NCBI RefSeq assembly: GCF_001612905.1 | Contig: NZ_BDBI01000045.1 | Coordinates: 1-64,000 of the forward strand | Reading direction: 5' to 3' | DNA from: Nocardia ignorata NBRC 108230 | GTDB taxonomy: Bacteria > Actinomycetota > Actinomycetes > Mycobacteriales > Mycobacteriaceae | Length of the DNA: 64,000 nt | Shown: one piece after another, positions 35,138-43,778 of the stretch | How the letters are laid out: the number at the start of each line of letters is the position of its first letter | Numbering within the stretch: position 1 is the first letter of the stretch | Position numbers and translations under genes: made by a program | Notes under the pieces: model-generated | Database searches by the model: none | Seen by the model: only the letters and a program-made list of their open reading frames with translations | Told to the model about the DNA's origin: nothing

Positions 35138-36154
35138 TTACGCCGAGAGTGATGTTGACGGCACGAGCGCGAGTTTTCCCACCGTGGTGCGTGCCTCGAG
35201 GTCCTGGAGTGCTTGCGTGCCGTCCGACAGTTCGCGGGTTGTAGGAGTGCCTGGACCGAGGACCCCGCTCGCGATGAGGCCGAACATCTCTCCCATTACC
35301 TGGCCGAAGATGTGCGGTGCGGACTGGATCAGAATCCCGATGTTCAGCCCGATGAGGTGGACCTGGTGCTTGTAGACGAGGTCCCAGTTGGTGATCGAAG
35401 CCTCGCCTCCGGCGAGGCCGAACACGACGACGCGGCCAGTGATCGGCTTGGCGGCGGCCAGGCTCGCCTCGAAGGTGGCGCCGCCGACCGACTCCAGCAC
35501 GAGGTCGACGCCCGCGCCGTCGGTCAGGCGAAGGACCTCGGTAGCAAGTTCGCTGCTGCGTGAGTCGAGGAGGTAGTCCGCGCCCAGGTTCTTGACCACC
35601 TCGTGCTTGTCGGAGGACGCCGCGGCGATCACCGTTGCGCCGTAGTGCTTGGCGAGCTTCACGGCCACCTGGCCGGTTCCTCCTGCGGCCGCGTGGATGA
35701 GAACCGTCTGCCCCAATTCGAGCTGACCCAGCGGTTTGAGCGCGGCCAAGGCGGTCGGCCAGGACACGACCAGACCCAACGCCTGCTCGTCGGTCCAACC
35801 CGGTGGCAACGACACTGTCCCAGCCTCCATCAACACGGCGTACTCCGCGAAGGCCCCTCCCATGATCGTGACGCCGATGACGTGGGCGCCGAGTTCGACG
35901 CCGGAGACGCCTTCGCCGAGTGCGACAACCTCGCCGGCCGCCTCGATGCCCGCCACGTATGGAGGCTGTGGGCCACCGGCGAACACGCCATGGGACTGCG
36001 AGATGTCGACGAAGTTGACGCCCGCCGCGCCGACCCGGATCAGAACCTCGCCCGGGCCGGGAGCGGGCACCGGCGCATCAGGTATCAGGTGAAGGCTCTT
36101 GGGTCCGTCCAGGGACGACTGCTGTAGGGCGCGCATCGTTGCAGGAATGCTCAT
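35138..36154 (-). CDS. Quinone oxidoreductase-like MDR protein
   Basis: A 338-aa NADPH-dependent quinone reductase of the zinc-free medium-chain dehydrogenase/reductase superfamily. The coenzyme-binding motif AAAGGTGQVA (AxxGxxG type), VNFVDISQSHG and YVAGIEAAGEV in the N-terminal domain, and VDLVLESVGG identify the family. It reduces quinones or enals in the cytoplasm. ATG 36154 (MSIPATMRAL) is preferred to a GTG at 36202, which lies inside the operator. It is divergent from a TetR gene, with a perfect palindrome between them. Confidence 0.9.
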   Translation of the reverse strand: MSIPATMRALQQSSLDGPKSLHLIPDAPVPAPGPGEVLIRVGAAGVNFVDISQSHGVFAGGPQPPYVAGIEAAGEVVALGEGVSGVELGAHVIGVTIMGGAFAEYAVLMEAGTVSLPPGWTDEQALGLVVSWPTALAALKPLGQLELGQTVLIHAAAGGTGQVAVKLAKHYGATVIAAASSDKHEVVKNLGADYLLDSRSSELATEVLRLTDGAGVDLVLESVGGATFEASLAAAKPITGRVVVFGLAGGEASITNWDLVYKHQVHLIGLNIGILIQSAPHIFGQVMGEMFGLIASGVLGPGTPTTRELSDGTQALQDLEARTTVGKLALVPSTSLSA

Positions 36155-36167
36155 GACCATCCGATCG

Positions 36168-36195
36168 GGTTTGTTTACTGATTGACAAACAAACC
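36168..36195. promoter_or_regulatory. TetR operator between qor-like gene and tetR
   Basis: Perfect 9-bp inverted repeat GGTTTGTTT (36168-36176) and AAACAAACC (36187-36195) with a 10-bp spacer. A third half-site ACAAACAAAG lies at about 36241-36250, near the tetR ribosome site. It is well placed to repress both divergent genes. Confidence 0.75.
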
Positions 36196-36267
36196 TTGTC
36201 ACGGAGGTTCGGAGCTGGTCAAGCTAATGTTGATCGAACGACAAACAAAGCATGGAGGCACACGGAC

Positions 36268-36879
36268 ATGGCCAGTCGCGGGAGGCCGCTCACATTCGAC
36301 CCTGACACCGCCTTGCAGCAGGCGCTCGAGGTGTTCTGGGAACGCGGCTACGAGGGCACCTCACTCAGCGACCTGACCCGGGCGATGGGCATCGCCTCGG
36401 CGAGCATCTACTCCTACTTCGGCAGCAAAGAGAGCCTCTTCCGCCAGGTCATGGACCGCTACGGCGCGACCGCCGGTGCACCGCCACGCAACGCGCTCGA
36501 CGAGCACTCGGCCGTGCGAGAGGCGATCCAGGCCATGCTGCGGGCGACCGTCGACCAGATCACGCGATCCGACGCTCCGCACTACTGCATGCTCATCCTC
36601 GCCGCACCCACAGGCGCGATCGAGAACGAGCCTGTCCGCGAGTTCCTGGCCGAAATCCGGCGCTCGCAGTTCACGGCGATCAGGGACCGGCTGCAACGCG
36701 GGATCGATGAAGGCGAGCTCGCTGCGAGCGAAACCGACATCGACGCCGTCGCACGCTACTACGCCACCATCGTGCAGGGCCTCTCGATTCAAGCTCGCGA
36801 TGGTGCGTCGCGCGCCGAACTGGAAGGCATTGTGACAGGCGCGATGGCCGGATGGTCCGCACTCACAAGCGCTGCGTAG
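36268..36879 (+). CDS. TetR-family repressor (AcrR-type)
   Basis: A 203-aa TetR regulator. HTH at residues 25-55 (YEGTSLSDLTRAMGIASASI then YSYFGSKESLF). The C-terminal ligand domain has the AefR/YxaF-like features (HYCMLILAA, ARYYATIVQGLSIQARDGAS). It very likely represses itself and the divergent quinone oxidoreductase through the palindrome at 36168. ATG 36268 has GGAGG upstream. Its 178-bp downstream gap ends at the transposon. Confidence 0.9.
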   Translation: MASRGRPLTFDPDTALQQALEVFWERGYEGTSLSDLTRAMGIASASIYSYFGSKESLFRQVMDRYGATAGAPPRNALDEHSAVREAIQAMLRATVDQITRSDAPHYCMLILAAPTGAIENEPVREFLAEIRRSQFTAIRDRLQRGIDEGELAASETDIDAVARYYATIVQGLSIQARDGASRAELEGIVTGAMAGWSALTSAA

Positions 36880-37057
36880 ACACTCGTCGGGGTGCGCACT
36901 TGGGTGCCGACCGCTCCGTCGAGGCTCCAGCATCATCCGGTCATTTACCCGGCCGACGCAGTTCCGGCGTCAACACCTCCTGGCCAGCAACACCTAGATC
37001 ATCCTCATGGTCGGGGGCCTACCGCTGTTTACTCACTTGGCGAGATGGACGGGTCGG

Positions 37058-37106
37058 TGAGACTCGTCATTGAAATGTCAGTGCCGATTCGTCACTTCAT
37101 GTCAGT
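37058..37106 (+). repeat. Left transposon end with two transposase-site repeats
   Basis: L1: ACTCGTCAT..AAATGTCAGT at 37062-37082. L2: ATTCGTCACTTCATGTCAGT at 37087-37106. A weaker third copy (AGTCGTGATCGAATGCTCTG) lies at 37131-37150. The repeats are direct and about 25 bp apart, like TnsB sites at the left end of Tn7. Confidence 0.85.
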
Positions 37107-37204
37107 AAAAACCACCCCACCGACAACCTGAGTCGTGATCGAATGCTCTGTAGCGCGCTTGCTCGGATAAGTTGCAGGCCAACGGATCTGGAAGGCGTGT
37201 ACTG

Positions 37205-38763
37205 GTGGCCGATGCTGCGGGGCGCGTATTGCGGCAGGCCGCGATGGATCGGTTGGCAGTACTGGACCAATGCGGTGACCTGTCCAGCGATCACGTCCGA
37301 TTGACCGCTGAAACGTTGGGCGTGACCGAACGGACGGTCTGGCGATGGGTCGCTGCCATGCGGACCGCCTCGACGTCAGCGGCGAGCCCACGGTTCCGAA
37401 TCGACGCGCAGTTACGGGTTCGATTGGCGTATTGGCGTGGCAACGCCTCTGCACTACATCGTGAGCTGCGGCAACGTGAACGTGACGGCGGCCCACCAGC
37501 ACCAAGTCTGTCGACGATCCATCGTGCGATCCGGGTGGATATGACCCGTGGCGACATCGCAGGTCTGCGGGCAGGTGAGCGGTCGCGACGCAAGTTCGAT
37601 GTGTTCCTCAAACGGCCCAGCGCCGGTCAGTATCGCAATGCGGTATGGGAAACCGATCATGTGGAAGCCGCGGTAGAGGTCGATGTCGATGGGCGGTTGA
37701 TGAAACCGTGGGTGACCTGGTTCGTCGACACCGCCCATTGCGTGATTATGGGTGCGGCGGTGACCCCGAGGACACCGAACCGGGAGTCGATCTTGGCGGC
37801 GTTACGTGCCTCGATTCTGCGGACACCGCCGTACGGTCCGGCCGGAGGGCTGCCCACGGTGGTACGCATTGATCAGGGCAAAGACTTCCTGTCACGCACC
37901 GTGAGCGATGCGATGGGTGCGTTCGCGGTGCGGGTGGTGGATCTGCCCGGCTACACACCGCACTTGAAAGGCACTATCGAGACGATCAACGGTGCGATGG
38001 AGCGGATGCTGGTTGCGGAGATGCCGCGCTACACCCACGCCCAAACCGGCATCAACGGTGCGCGAGTCGATCCAGACGCCCCGGCGCTGCCGTTCGAGGC
38101 GTTCGTCGCCGAGTTACTGGCTGGGTGGACGGATGGAACACCAGCATCGACCACGACATCGACCGTCTGGGTGGCCTTTCGCCTGTGGAGTCGTGGTCGG
38201 CTGACCCGACACCGTTGCACGAGGTCGACGCGGACGCGCTGTGGATGTTCACTCTCGAAGATGACCGCAAGCATCGCAAGATCACCACCAAAGGGGTCGG
38301 GTTCGGCCGTGGGCGCCACTATGTGGCGGACTGGATGGTCGGGATGGTCGGCGCCGTGGTGCGGTTGCGGTACATGCCCCACCACACCCACGAGGTCGAG
38401 GTATTCGACGCCAAATCCGGTGCGCACCTGGGTTCTGCGGCCTTGGCTGATCAAGCCTCACCCGAGGTTGTCGGCGCGGTGCGCCGTGCCCGTAATCGCA
38501 AGGCTCTGCAGTTGCGGGCGGATCTGGCCGCGGCGGAGAAGGCTCGCCGCGTCCGATATGCCGCGACGACTACTCCTGCTGCGGCCCAACGCCTCGGCAC
38601 TTTCACCGTCGCCGAGGCGCGGCGTGAACTCGGCGACGAATGCATCCAGGATCTGGCGCGATGGTCACGGCCGGATCTTTTTCCGCTGTCCCCGCCGGCG
38701 CCGGGTTGGGTGTTGCCGGTGGATCTCGATTCCGACGATGAGGGAAGGACTCACGTTCGGTGA
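37205..38763 (+). pseudogene. tniA: DDE transposase (TniA/TnsB/Mu type), 1-nt frameshift
   Basis: Catalyses strand breakage and joining at the ends. The N-terminal part has an HTH (LTAETLGVTERTVWRWVAAM). The integrase core has D151 in WETDHVE, D223 in VRIDQGKDF and E259 in TIETINGAMER, giving the exact D..D-35-E spacing. The C-terminal Mu-type domain (SIDHDIDRLGGLSPVE, HYVADWMVGMVGAVVRLRYM) is in another frame. The switch is a 1-nt deletion near 38119, in ELLA(G)W. No slippery heptamer is present, so this is not obviously programmed; it is either inactivation or a sequencing error. GTG 37205 has GGAAGG upstream. Intact length would be about 520 aa. Confidence 0.88.
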
Positions 38764-39542
38764 GCACACGTAATCCTGGTCTGGATGTCGGTGATGAGCA
38801 GGCCGATCATTTTTTGGGCTTGCCGGGGGCCCATATCGTGGCGACCGAGTCGTTGCTGCGCACCCAGGACAACCTCGCCGATGTGATCGCGGCCAAGGCG
38901 ATGATGTGTCTCTACGGCGACGCCGGACTGGGCAAGACGTTGTCGGTGAACGCGTCGTTGCGGCGGTTGGCGCCGGGAATGGTGTGCCGGGTGCAGTTCC
39001 GTGCCCGCCCGACCGCCCGCGACATCCGTCACGTGCTCTTCGACGCGCTCGCGATCAGCGGTGCCCCGCCGGGCAAGCCGATCGAGTTCGATCATGTCCT
39101 CAAAGATGCGCTCTCGGAACGGTTTCGGGTGTTGGTGTGTGATGAGGCGCAGTGGCTCTCGCGGGAGTGTTTCGAGTATTGGCGGCATCTGTGGGACGAC
39201 CGGCGCACCGACATCGCGATCGTGTTCGTCGGCGGTGGGGACTGCTATCAGGTGTTGCGGCGCGAGCCGATGTTGTCTTCGCGGGTGTATGTGTGGCAGG
39301 AGTTCCGGCGGATGGACGCCGAGCAGGTGTTGCGGGTGATTCCCGCGTATCACCCGATCTGGGCCAAGGCCGACCCTGAGGTGATCTCCTTTGCCGACTC
39401 GGCTGCCGGTCACGGCAATTTTCGGTCCTGGGCCAAGATCACCGCCCACGCCGATCGGGCGCTACAGCGTTTGGACCGCGACACTGTCGATCGTGACGTG
39501 TTGGGTTGGGTGTTCACCAAGTTGAGCGGACGGACCTGGTGA
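38760..39542 (+). CDS. tniB: TniB/TnsC-like AAA+ transposition ATPase
   Basis: A 260-aa AAA+ protein that loads on target DNA and activates the transposase. Walker A GDAGLGKT (residues 53-60) and Walker B VLVCDEAQ (D128, E129) are intact, followed by IAIVFVGGG, sensor region and an arginine-rich C-terminal lid (FRSWAKITAHADRALQRL). The GTG start overlaps the transposase stop (GTGA). It is the best conserved gene of the core after the transposase. Confidence 0.9.
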   Translation: MSTRNPGLDVGDEQADHFLGLPGAHIVATESLLRTQDNLADVIAAKAMMCLYGDAGLGKTLSVNASLRRLAPGMVCRVQFRARPTARDIRHVLFDALAISGAPPGKPIEFDHVLKDALSERFRVLVCDEAQWLSRECFEYWRHLWDDRRTDIAIVFVGGGDCYQVLRREPMLSSRVYVWQEFRRMDAEQVLRVIPAYHPIWAKADPEVISFADSAAGHGNFRSWAKITAHADRALQRLDRDTVDRDVLGWVFTKLSGRTW

Positions 39543-41134
39543 ACCTTCCATCGAAGGACGTCACCGATGCGGTGATCGACGACTGGGACGAAACTTGTGT
39601 GAGGGCGGACCCGCTACGGCAGTTGGCGCCGGTGGTGCTGGTGTGGGATCACGCTGACGATGCCGCCATCACTCACGCCCTGCTCGACGCGGGGCTCGGG
39701 TCGGGTGGGGTGATCACTGTCGATCCGACCCCGGGAAGCTCGAGTGCACAGGGTTTGGCCCATGACGTGCTCGCGGCGCTGGGGTGTTCGGTGCGGCGAT
39801 TGTCGGAACAGAAGATCTCCGGTGTCATTCCGGCCTGGCAGGCCGCCGCCGCGTGGGTAGCCACGTTGGGGATTTCGCGGGTCATCGTGCTGCGGGCACA
39901 CCGGATTTCGCAAGCGGCGATGACGTCGCTGTTGAGTTTGCGCCACGACGGCATCGAGCTGGTGCTGGTCTACCACGGTGGGGCACGGGTGCAACTGGGA
40001 TGGCAGCTGCCCGGTGGTGAGGACTACCCGGTGATCGAGGATCTGGCTCAGCTTCCCGATGCCGCGCGCCCACCAGTGCCGTCGATTGCGGGAGAACCAG
40101 AGCAGCACAACCCGGTGATGGCGCCGGTGCCCGATGCCGATGTGTTGGCGTTTCGGGCCGAGGCCTTCCGGACTCTGTCGCCGGAGCAGTTCGCGACGCT
40201 GGACGCGGTGTATCGGGCAGGGATGGACGCGGCGTGCCGGTGGATGCACGATCTGCCCGATCCCGACGCCTCGACCGGGTTCGTCGCCACGGTCGAGCAG
40301 ATGCGGGAATTGTTCCCGATCGGGTTGAGCGCCGATGAGGTCGCGGCTGGTTCGGCGCTGTTGCATGGCCGCTACGAGTCCTACCAGCTGCAAAACCTGG
40401 TCGCAGGGTTGCTGTGTGTGGGGCGCTCGCGCGACGACGCGAACCTTCCCGCACGCTTCCACGATGCCGCGGCGGTGCAACGGTTCCTGGCCGAGCTGGT
40501 GATCGCCAGCCCCACCCGCGCCCACACCATTACCCTCGTACGGGGCGCACAAGCGGGGTGCCTTCGTCACGGCATGCTGATCGAGCTGCCCCGGATCAAC
40601 CTGTTCACCGCGTCCGGGCCCGGCATGACGGCCTTGCCGGTCACCGAAGCGCTCGCGGAGACGATCCGGTGCGGGCTGGCCAGCCCGGTGCACGCCGCCG
40701 CTCTGGTCACCGCCGTGTTCACCGGATTTCCGGCCCAGTATCTGCTCAGGATCCCGATCAGCGCTCTGTCTGCCGACGCGGCGGTGTTGGCCCTGCGTAC
40801 CCAGCCGCGTGGCGGGGCCATCGCAACCATGAATCGGCACTTCGTGGTCGGGGTTCCTGAGCCCGCGCGGTCGGCGTTGCGCGCGGCCCGAAGGTTCCTT
40901 CAGTTGCGCGGGACCCAGCCGGACAGGCCGCTGCTCGCCGGCGGGGTCGGGGTGGGCGGCCACATCCTTACGGCATCGGCACTCGAGTGCGGGGTCGGAC
41001 TGGGGCAACCGGCAAGCGTGGAAACGAACTGGCATGTGAAGGCGCAGGGCTGGTGGGTCGGGCCGAATTTGCACCGCGACAGTGACTGGACTGCCACAAC
41101 CGATGCCGCCGGGCGATGGCTGGTCCAGTCGTGA
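39539..41134 (+). CDS. Transposon core protein: degenerate AAA-like N-terminus plus unknown C-terminal domain
   Basis: A 531-aa protein in the position where Tn7/Tn5053 elements often carry TniQ/TnsD or resolvase. The N-terminal 180 residues follow a TniB-like strand order (VVLVWDHADD, VIVLRAHRIS, IELVLVYHGG) without P-loop or Asp-Glu residues, so a dead ATPase paralogue is likely. The C-terminal 300 residues are helical with a block (VTAVFTGFPAQYLLRIPISA, then GVPEPARSALRAARRFLQLR) vaguely like a tyrosine recombinase fold, but the catalytic RHRY set is not clear. No CxxC zinc fingers. GTGA overlaps at both ends. It is a candidate target-selection factor (inference). Confidence 0.65.
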   Translation: MNLPSKDVTDAVIDDWDETCVRADPLRQLAPVVLVWDHADDAAITHALLDAGLGSGGVITVDPTPGSSSAQGLAHDVLAALGCSVRRLSEQKISGVIPAWQAAAAWVATLGISRVIVLRAHRISQAAMTSLLSLRHDGIELVLVYHGGARVQLGWQLPGGEDYPVIEDLAQLPDAARPPVPSIAGEPEQHNPVMAPVPDADVLAFRAEAFRTLSPEQFATLDAVYRAGMDAACRWMHDLPDPDASTGFVATVEQMRELFPIGLSADEVAAGSALLHGRYESYQLQNLVAGLLCVGRSRDDANLPARFHDAAAVQRFLAELVIASPTRAHTITLVRGAQAGCLRHGMLIELPRINLFTASGPGMTALPVTEALAETIRCGLASPVHAAALVTAVFTGFPAQYLLRIPISALSADAAVLALRTQPRGGAIATMNRHFVVGVPEPARSALRAARRFLQLRGTQPDRPLLAGGVGVGGHILTASALECGVGLGQPASVETNWHVKAQGWWVGPNLHRDSDWTATTDAAGRWLVQS

Positions 41135-41928
41135 CCGAACGAGTGCACAAGCGGCGGGAGCCGGCTTTTGTGCCGTGCCTGAATTATTCGGCGATCCGTG
41201 ACCGCGCGACCGAGCTGGGGTTGACCGGTGCGCGTCTGGACACCGCGATCGGTATCGGTCTGCAAGTACTTCAAAACGACCGTGACCAGCGCAGTGTGAG
41301 TTTGGCCGTGCTCGCACGACTGACACGGGTCTTGGGCCTGACACCGAATGAACTGCTGATACTCGACTCTGGGCCACCGCAGCTCGAGGCCGAGCCGGGA
41401 CCCCGTGGTTGTGACGACGCGGTGCTGTTGTTGGCGTTGGCCGTGGCTCACGACGGGATCGACATCGATCTCGTGCTTCACCACTGCGGTTGGTCACACG
41501 AGCGCCTGGAGCAGGCTGTGGCGGCGCTCGGCGTTCAACTGTCGCCGACCGCGTTGGCGGTGGTGTGCACCGATCATCGGGTGAGTGTTGTCCTGCGACC
41601 GGGCGCACTGCCGTCGCATATACGCGAAAAGTTTACCGACCGCGCCTTCTTACGTCAGCCGCTCACCCCGCATGAAGCGGTCAACCTGCACAAACTGTTG
41701 CGCAAGAATCTCTTGGCACCCTTCCCTGATCCGGCATCAGTCGGCGAGAAGCTGACATCGGCGACCGGCGGCGACCCTGTCCAATCGTTGATCGATCGTC
41801 GGATCGCGGTGTCCCGAAGTGAGCACAGTGGCACCGATAGCCCCCGAGACAGACTGGGCGCACTCGATATACATCCCGATTCTCTGTTCGCCCTCGGCTT
41901 CAGCCAACGCCCCGAACTGCACTGGTAG
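41131..41928 (+). CDS. Transposon core HTH protein
   Basis: A 265-aa protein with an XRE-like HTH near its N-terminus (YSAIRDRATELGLTGARLDT, then SVSLAVLARLTRVLGLTPNE) and a second helical region around residues 85-130 (HDGIDIDLVLHHCGWSHERL) that could be another HTH. GTG 41131 overlaps the preceding stop (GTGA), as in the other two junctions; an in-frame ATG at 41116 is less consistent. It ends the four-gene transposition operon and may bind ends, target or regulatory DNA. Confidence 0.7.
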   Translation: MTERVHKRREPAFVPCLNYSAIRDRATELGLTGARLDTAIGIGLQVLQNDRDQRSVSLAVLARLTRVLGLTPNELLILDSGPPQLEAEPGPRGCDDAVLLLALAVAHDGIDIDLVLHHCGWSHERLEQAVAALGVQLSPTALAVVCTDHRVSVVLRPGALPSHIREKFTDRAFLRQPLTPHEAVNLHKLLRKNLLAPFPDPASVGEKLTSATGGDPVQSLIDRRIAVSRSEHSGTDSPRDRLGALDIHPDSLFALGFSQRPELHW

Positions 41929-42065
41929 CTGTGGTCACTGCCGCGTTGGTGCGACGGACCTGATCGGAGCTGGCGAGGCAGGTTCGAGCGCGCCGGGGGT
42001 TGGACTAGGTATGCCTGTCGTGGTGGCTAGGTCGACTGATCGCCGCTGAATCTCAGTCGGCGGGG

Positions 42066-43388
42066 CTATCCCCGCATCGCTCGACGTTGGGAAATGGGTC
42101 TGCTGCACAGCATCCGGACGAATAGTGCGGCGAATCGTAGGTGGGCCAGGACATCGGTTCCGCGCCAGGTGAGTGACCACACCGTCGTGGTGGTACTGGG
42201 TGGCAGAGTGCGGCCCTCGAATCGATCGGCCAGCCAAGCCATGGTCAACGGGGTGCCGAGGTAGAGCAGGGCGAGGTGCATACTCAGGCGGTCGCGGACG
42301 TAGTGCACATGTGCGCCGGCGCGCCGGTATCGCTCGACGTGGCGGTCCACATCTTGGACGGCGATCAGTTCGTCGTTGACACCTTGAATGACCAGGACCG
42401 GCATCGAGGGCGCCTGCGCCCCGGGGCGGATGTCGTCGAGGACAGCGCGCATCTCGGGCAGGTCCAGCAGTTCGGCGAAGCTGGACTCGCTGTAGCGGTC
42501 GAGGTTCTTGCCCGCGAATCGCGACAACAATGCCAAGGTGGTGCGCGAGGCGGCGTCGGCGAGCAGGGTGTGGAATTCGGGTTTGGCGTGGTTGGCCAGT
42601 AGTTGCTCGAGTACTGGGTAGGCGCGCTGCAATGCCGCGACGCAGACCGTGGAGAACCCTGACATCAGGGAGCCGTTGAGCCGGACGAAGGTGGCCCCGG
42701 GATCGCCGACGGGTGAGCCCGCGACCGCGCCGACGATATTGAGTTCCGGTGCGTAGTCCGCGGCGACTTCTGCCGCCCACGCGGTCGCAAGCCCTCCGCC
42801 GGAATAGCCCCACAGGCCGACCTCGGTGGTGGGCGATAGGCTCAGTGGTTCGAAAGCCAGTGCCGCGCGGGCGGCGTCGAGGGCGCGATAGCCGGGTTCG
42901 CGCGCGACTCCGAAATGCCCGCCCATGCCTCCGTGATCGGGGATCGAGACTGCCCAGCCTCTGGCTAGGGCTTCGGCGATGACCGGTAACTCCAGTTGCG
43001 GAATCGCCCCCAGTGCTCGCGCGCCCCGGCGTAGGGCGTAGGAGGGGAAGCAGTTCGAGCTGACACCGTCGATCGCGCATTGAAACGACACCAGCGGGCG
43101 CGCGATGGCTTCGGCGTCGGCCGGAAGCAGCACCGTGGTGACTGCGACCTCGGGGGCGCGGTGCAGATCGCTGGTGCGGTAGAGCAGTTGCCAGGCCGAC
43201 AACCGCTGAGGGATCAGACCGAACAAGGCGATCTCGGTGACGCGGGTGCGCAGGATCGTACCCGGCGGTCGGGTCGCGAAATCCGCGGGCGGGCAGTAGA
43301 ACTCGTCGCTTTCCGGGCGGATCGCCCGGGCGGCGGGATTGTCGGTGAGAGTCGGGGGCACAGCATCCGACACGCGGGGCGAGCTCAT
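42066..43388 (-). CDS. Secretory lipase (LIP family, PF03583)
   Basis: A 440-aa alpha/beta-hydrolase similar to fungal and actinobacterial LIP lipases: VTTVLLPADAEA, SVSIPDHGGMGGHF-like oxyanion region, nucleophile GYSGGGLATAWAAE, VIQGVNDELI with the acid and SMHLALLYLG with the His. It probably hydrolyses triacylglycerols or diesters. No clear signal peptide at the chosen start. ATG 43388 has AAAGGA; the frame is open to 43469. First cargo gene after the transposition operon. A 136-bp gap separates the two. Confidence 0.85.
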   Translation of the reverse strand: MSSPRVSDAVPPTLTDNPAARAIRPESDEFYCPPADFATRPPGTILRTRVTEIALFGLIPQRLSAWQLLYRTSDLHRAPEVAVTTVLLPADAEAIARPLVSFQCAIDGVSSNCFPSYALRRGARALGAIPQLELPVIAEALARGWAVSIPDHGGMGGHFGVAREPGYRALDAARAALAFEPLSLSPTTEVGLWGYSGGGLATAWAAEVAADYAPELNIVGAVAGSPVGDPGATFVRLNGSLMSGFSTVCVAALQRAYPVLEQLLANHAKPEFHTLLADAASRTTLALLSRFAGKNLDRYSESSFAELLDLPEMRAVLDDIRPGAQAPSMPVLVIQGVNDELIAVQDVDRHVERYRRAGAHVHYVRDRLSMHLALLYLGTPLTMAWLADRFEGRTLPPSTTTTVWSLTWRGTDVLAHLRFAALFVRMLCSRPISQRRAMRG

Positions 43389-43499
43389 CCTGGTGGTCCT
43401 TTCGCGCGCCACGTTCTCCGGGCGCCGATATGGCAGAGGGGGTAGCCGACCGAACGGCCGCATGCACATCCCAAACCTAATGAGAAGTGGTGGTGAAAA

Positions 43500-43605
43500 G
43501 AATTGTCTCCCAGTACAATTCGATCGCTACTGTGTGTACCCGCAGAGCAGGGGCCCGACGTCGGCGTTGACCGGGCCCCTGCTTGTGGGGTCCGGTCAAC
43601 GCCGG
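43500..43605. promoter_or_regulatory. Palindrome and two mutually exclusive perfect hairpins
   Basis: The 390-bp gap between the two cargo genes holds no ORF. It has GAATTGT/ACAATTC (43500-43521, 7-bp arms). It also has GCAGGGGCCCG/CGGGCCCCTGC (43547-43557, 43572-43582, 11-bp perfect) and GGCGTTGACCGG/CCGGTCAACGCC (43563-43574, 43592-43603, 12-bp perfect, extended by CCCC/GGGG inside). The last two share bases 43572-43574, so only one can form at a time. It may be a terminator for the PucR gene or an attenuator for the lipase gene. Confidence 0.6.
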
Positions 43606-43778
43606 ACGGGCAGCGCTACCGCGCTGGAGGCCCGGCGTTCGGCCCGGCGCCCGACTGATCGAGCAGGGCACGCGATCAGGGGGTTACATCCGTTGGCGGT
43701 CCGCCGGACCGGTCCGTGACCTCGCCACCGGTTCCAAGATCCGGCGCCGGACATATCTCCCTGTTGCTTGACCGGGCA

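Noticed and set aside
37052..37057. Treating the transposon duplication as the usual 5 bp of Tn7/Mu
   Set aside because: With the ends set at TGAGAC the repeat is 6 bp (GGTCGG); a 5-bp solution needs asymmetric ends. I report what is seen.
38100..38140. Programmed frameshift in the transposase
   Set aside because: No slippery heptamer in the zero frame around the switch point, unlike the IS3 element where G GGA AAA is present.
39614..41608. Very long minus-strand open frame (664 codons) opposite the transposon core
   Set aside because: Antisense shadow of GC-rich coding sequence: low-complexity Arg/Pro/Ala composition and no family motifs. The plus-strand genes have GTGA junctions and clear homology patterns.
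41935..43467. 510-codon minus-strand frame overlapping the lipase gene
   Set aside because: Arg/Pro-rich with no motif. The frame encoding GYSGGG and the other lipase features is the real one.
43547..43605. Known riboswitch class
   Set aside because: The hairpins are strong, but no conserved riboswitch core is visible and the downstream lipase is not a typical riboswitch target.
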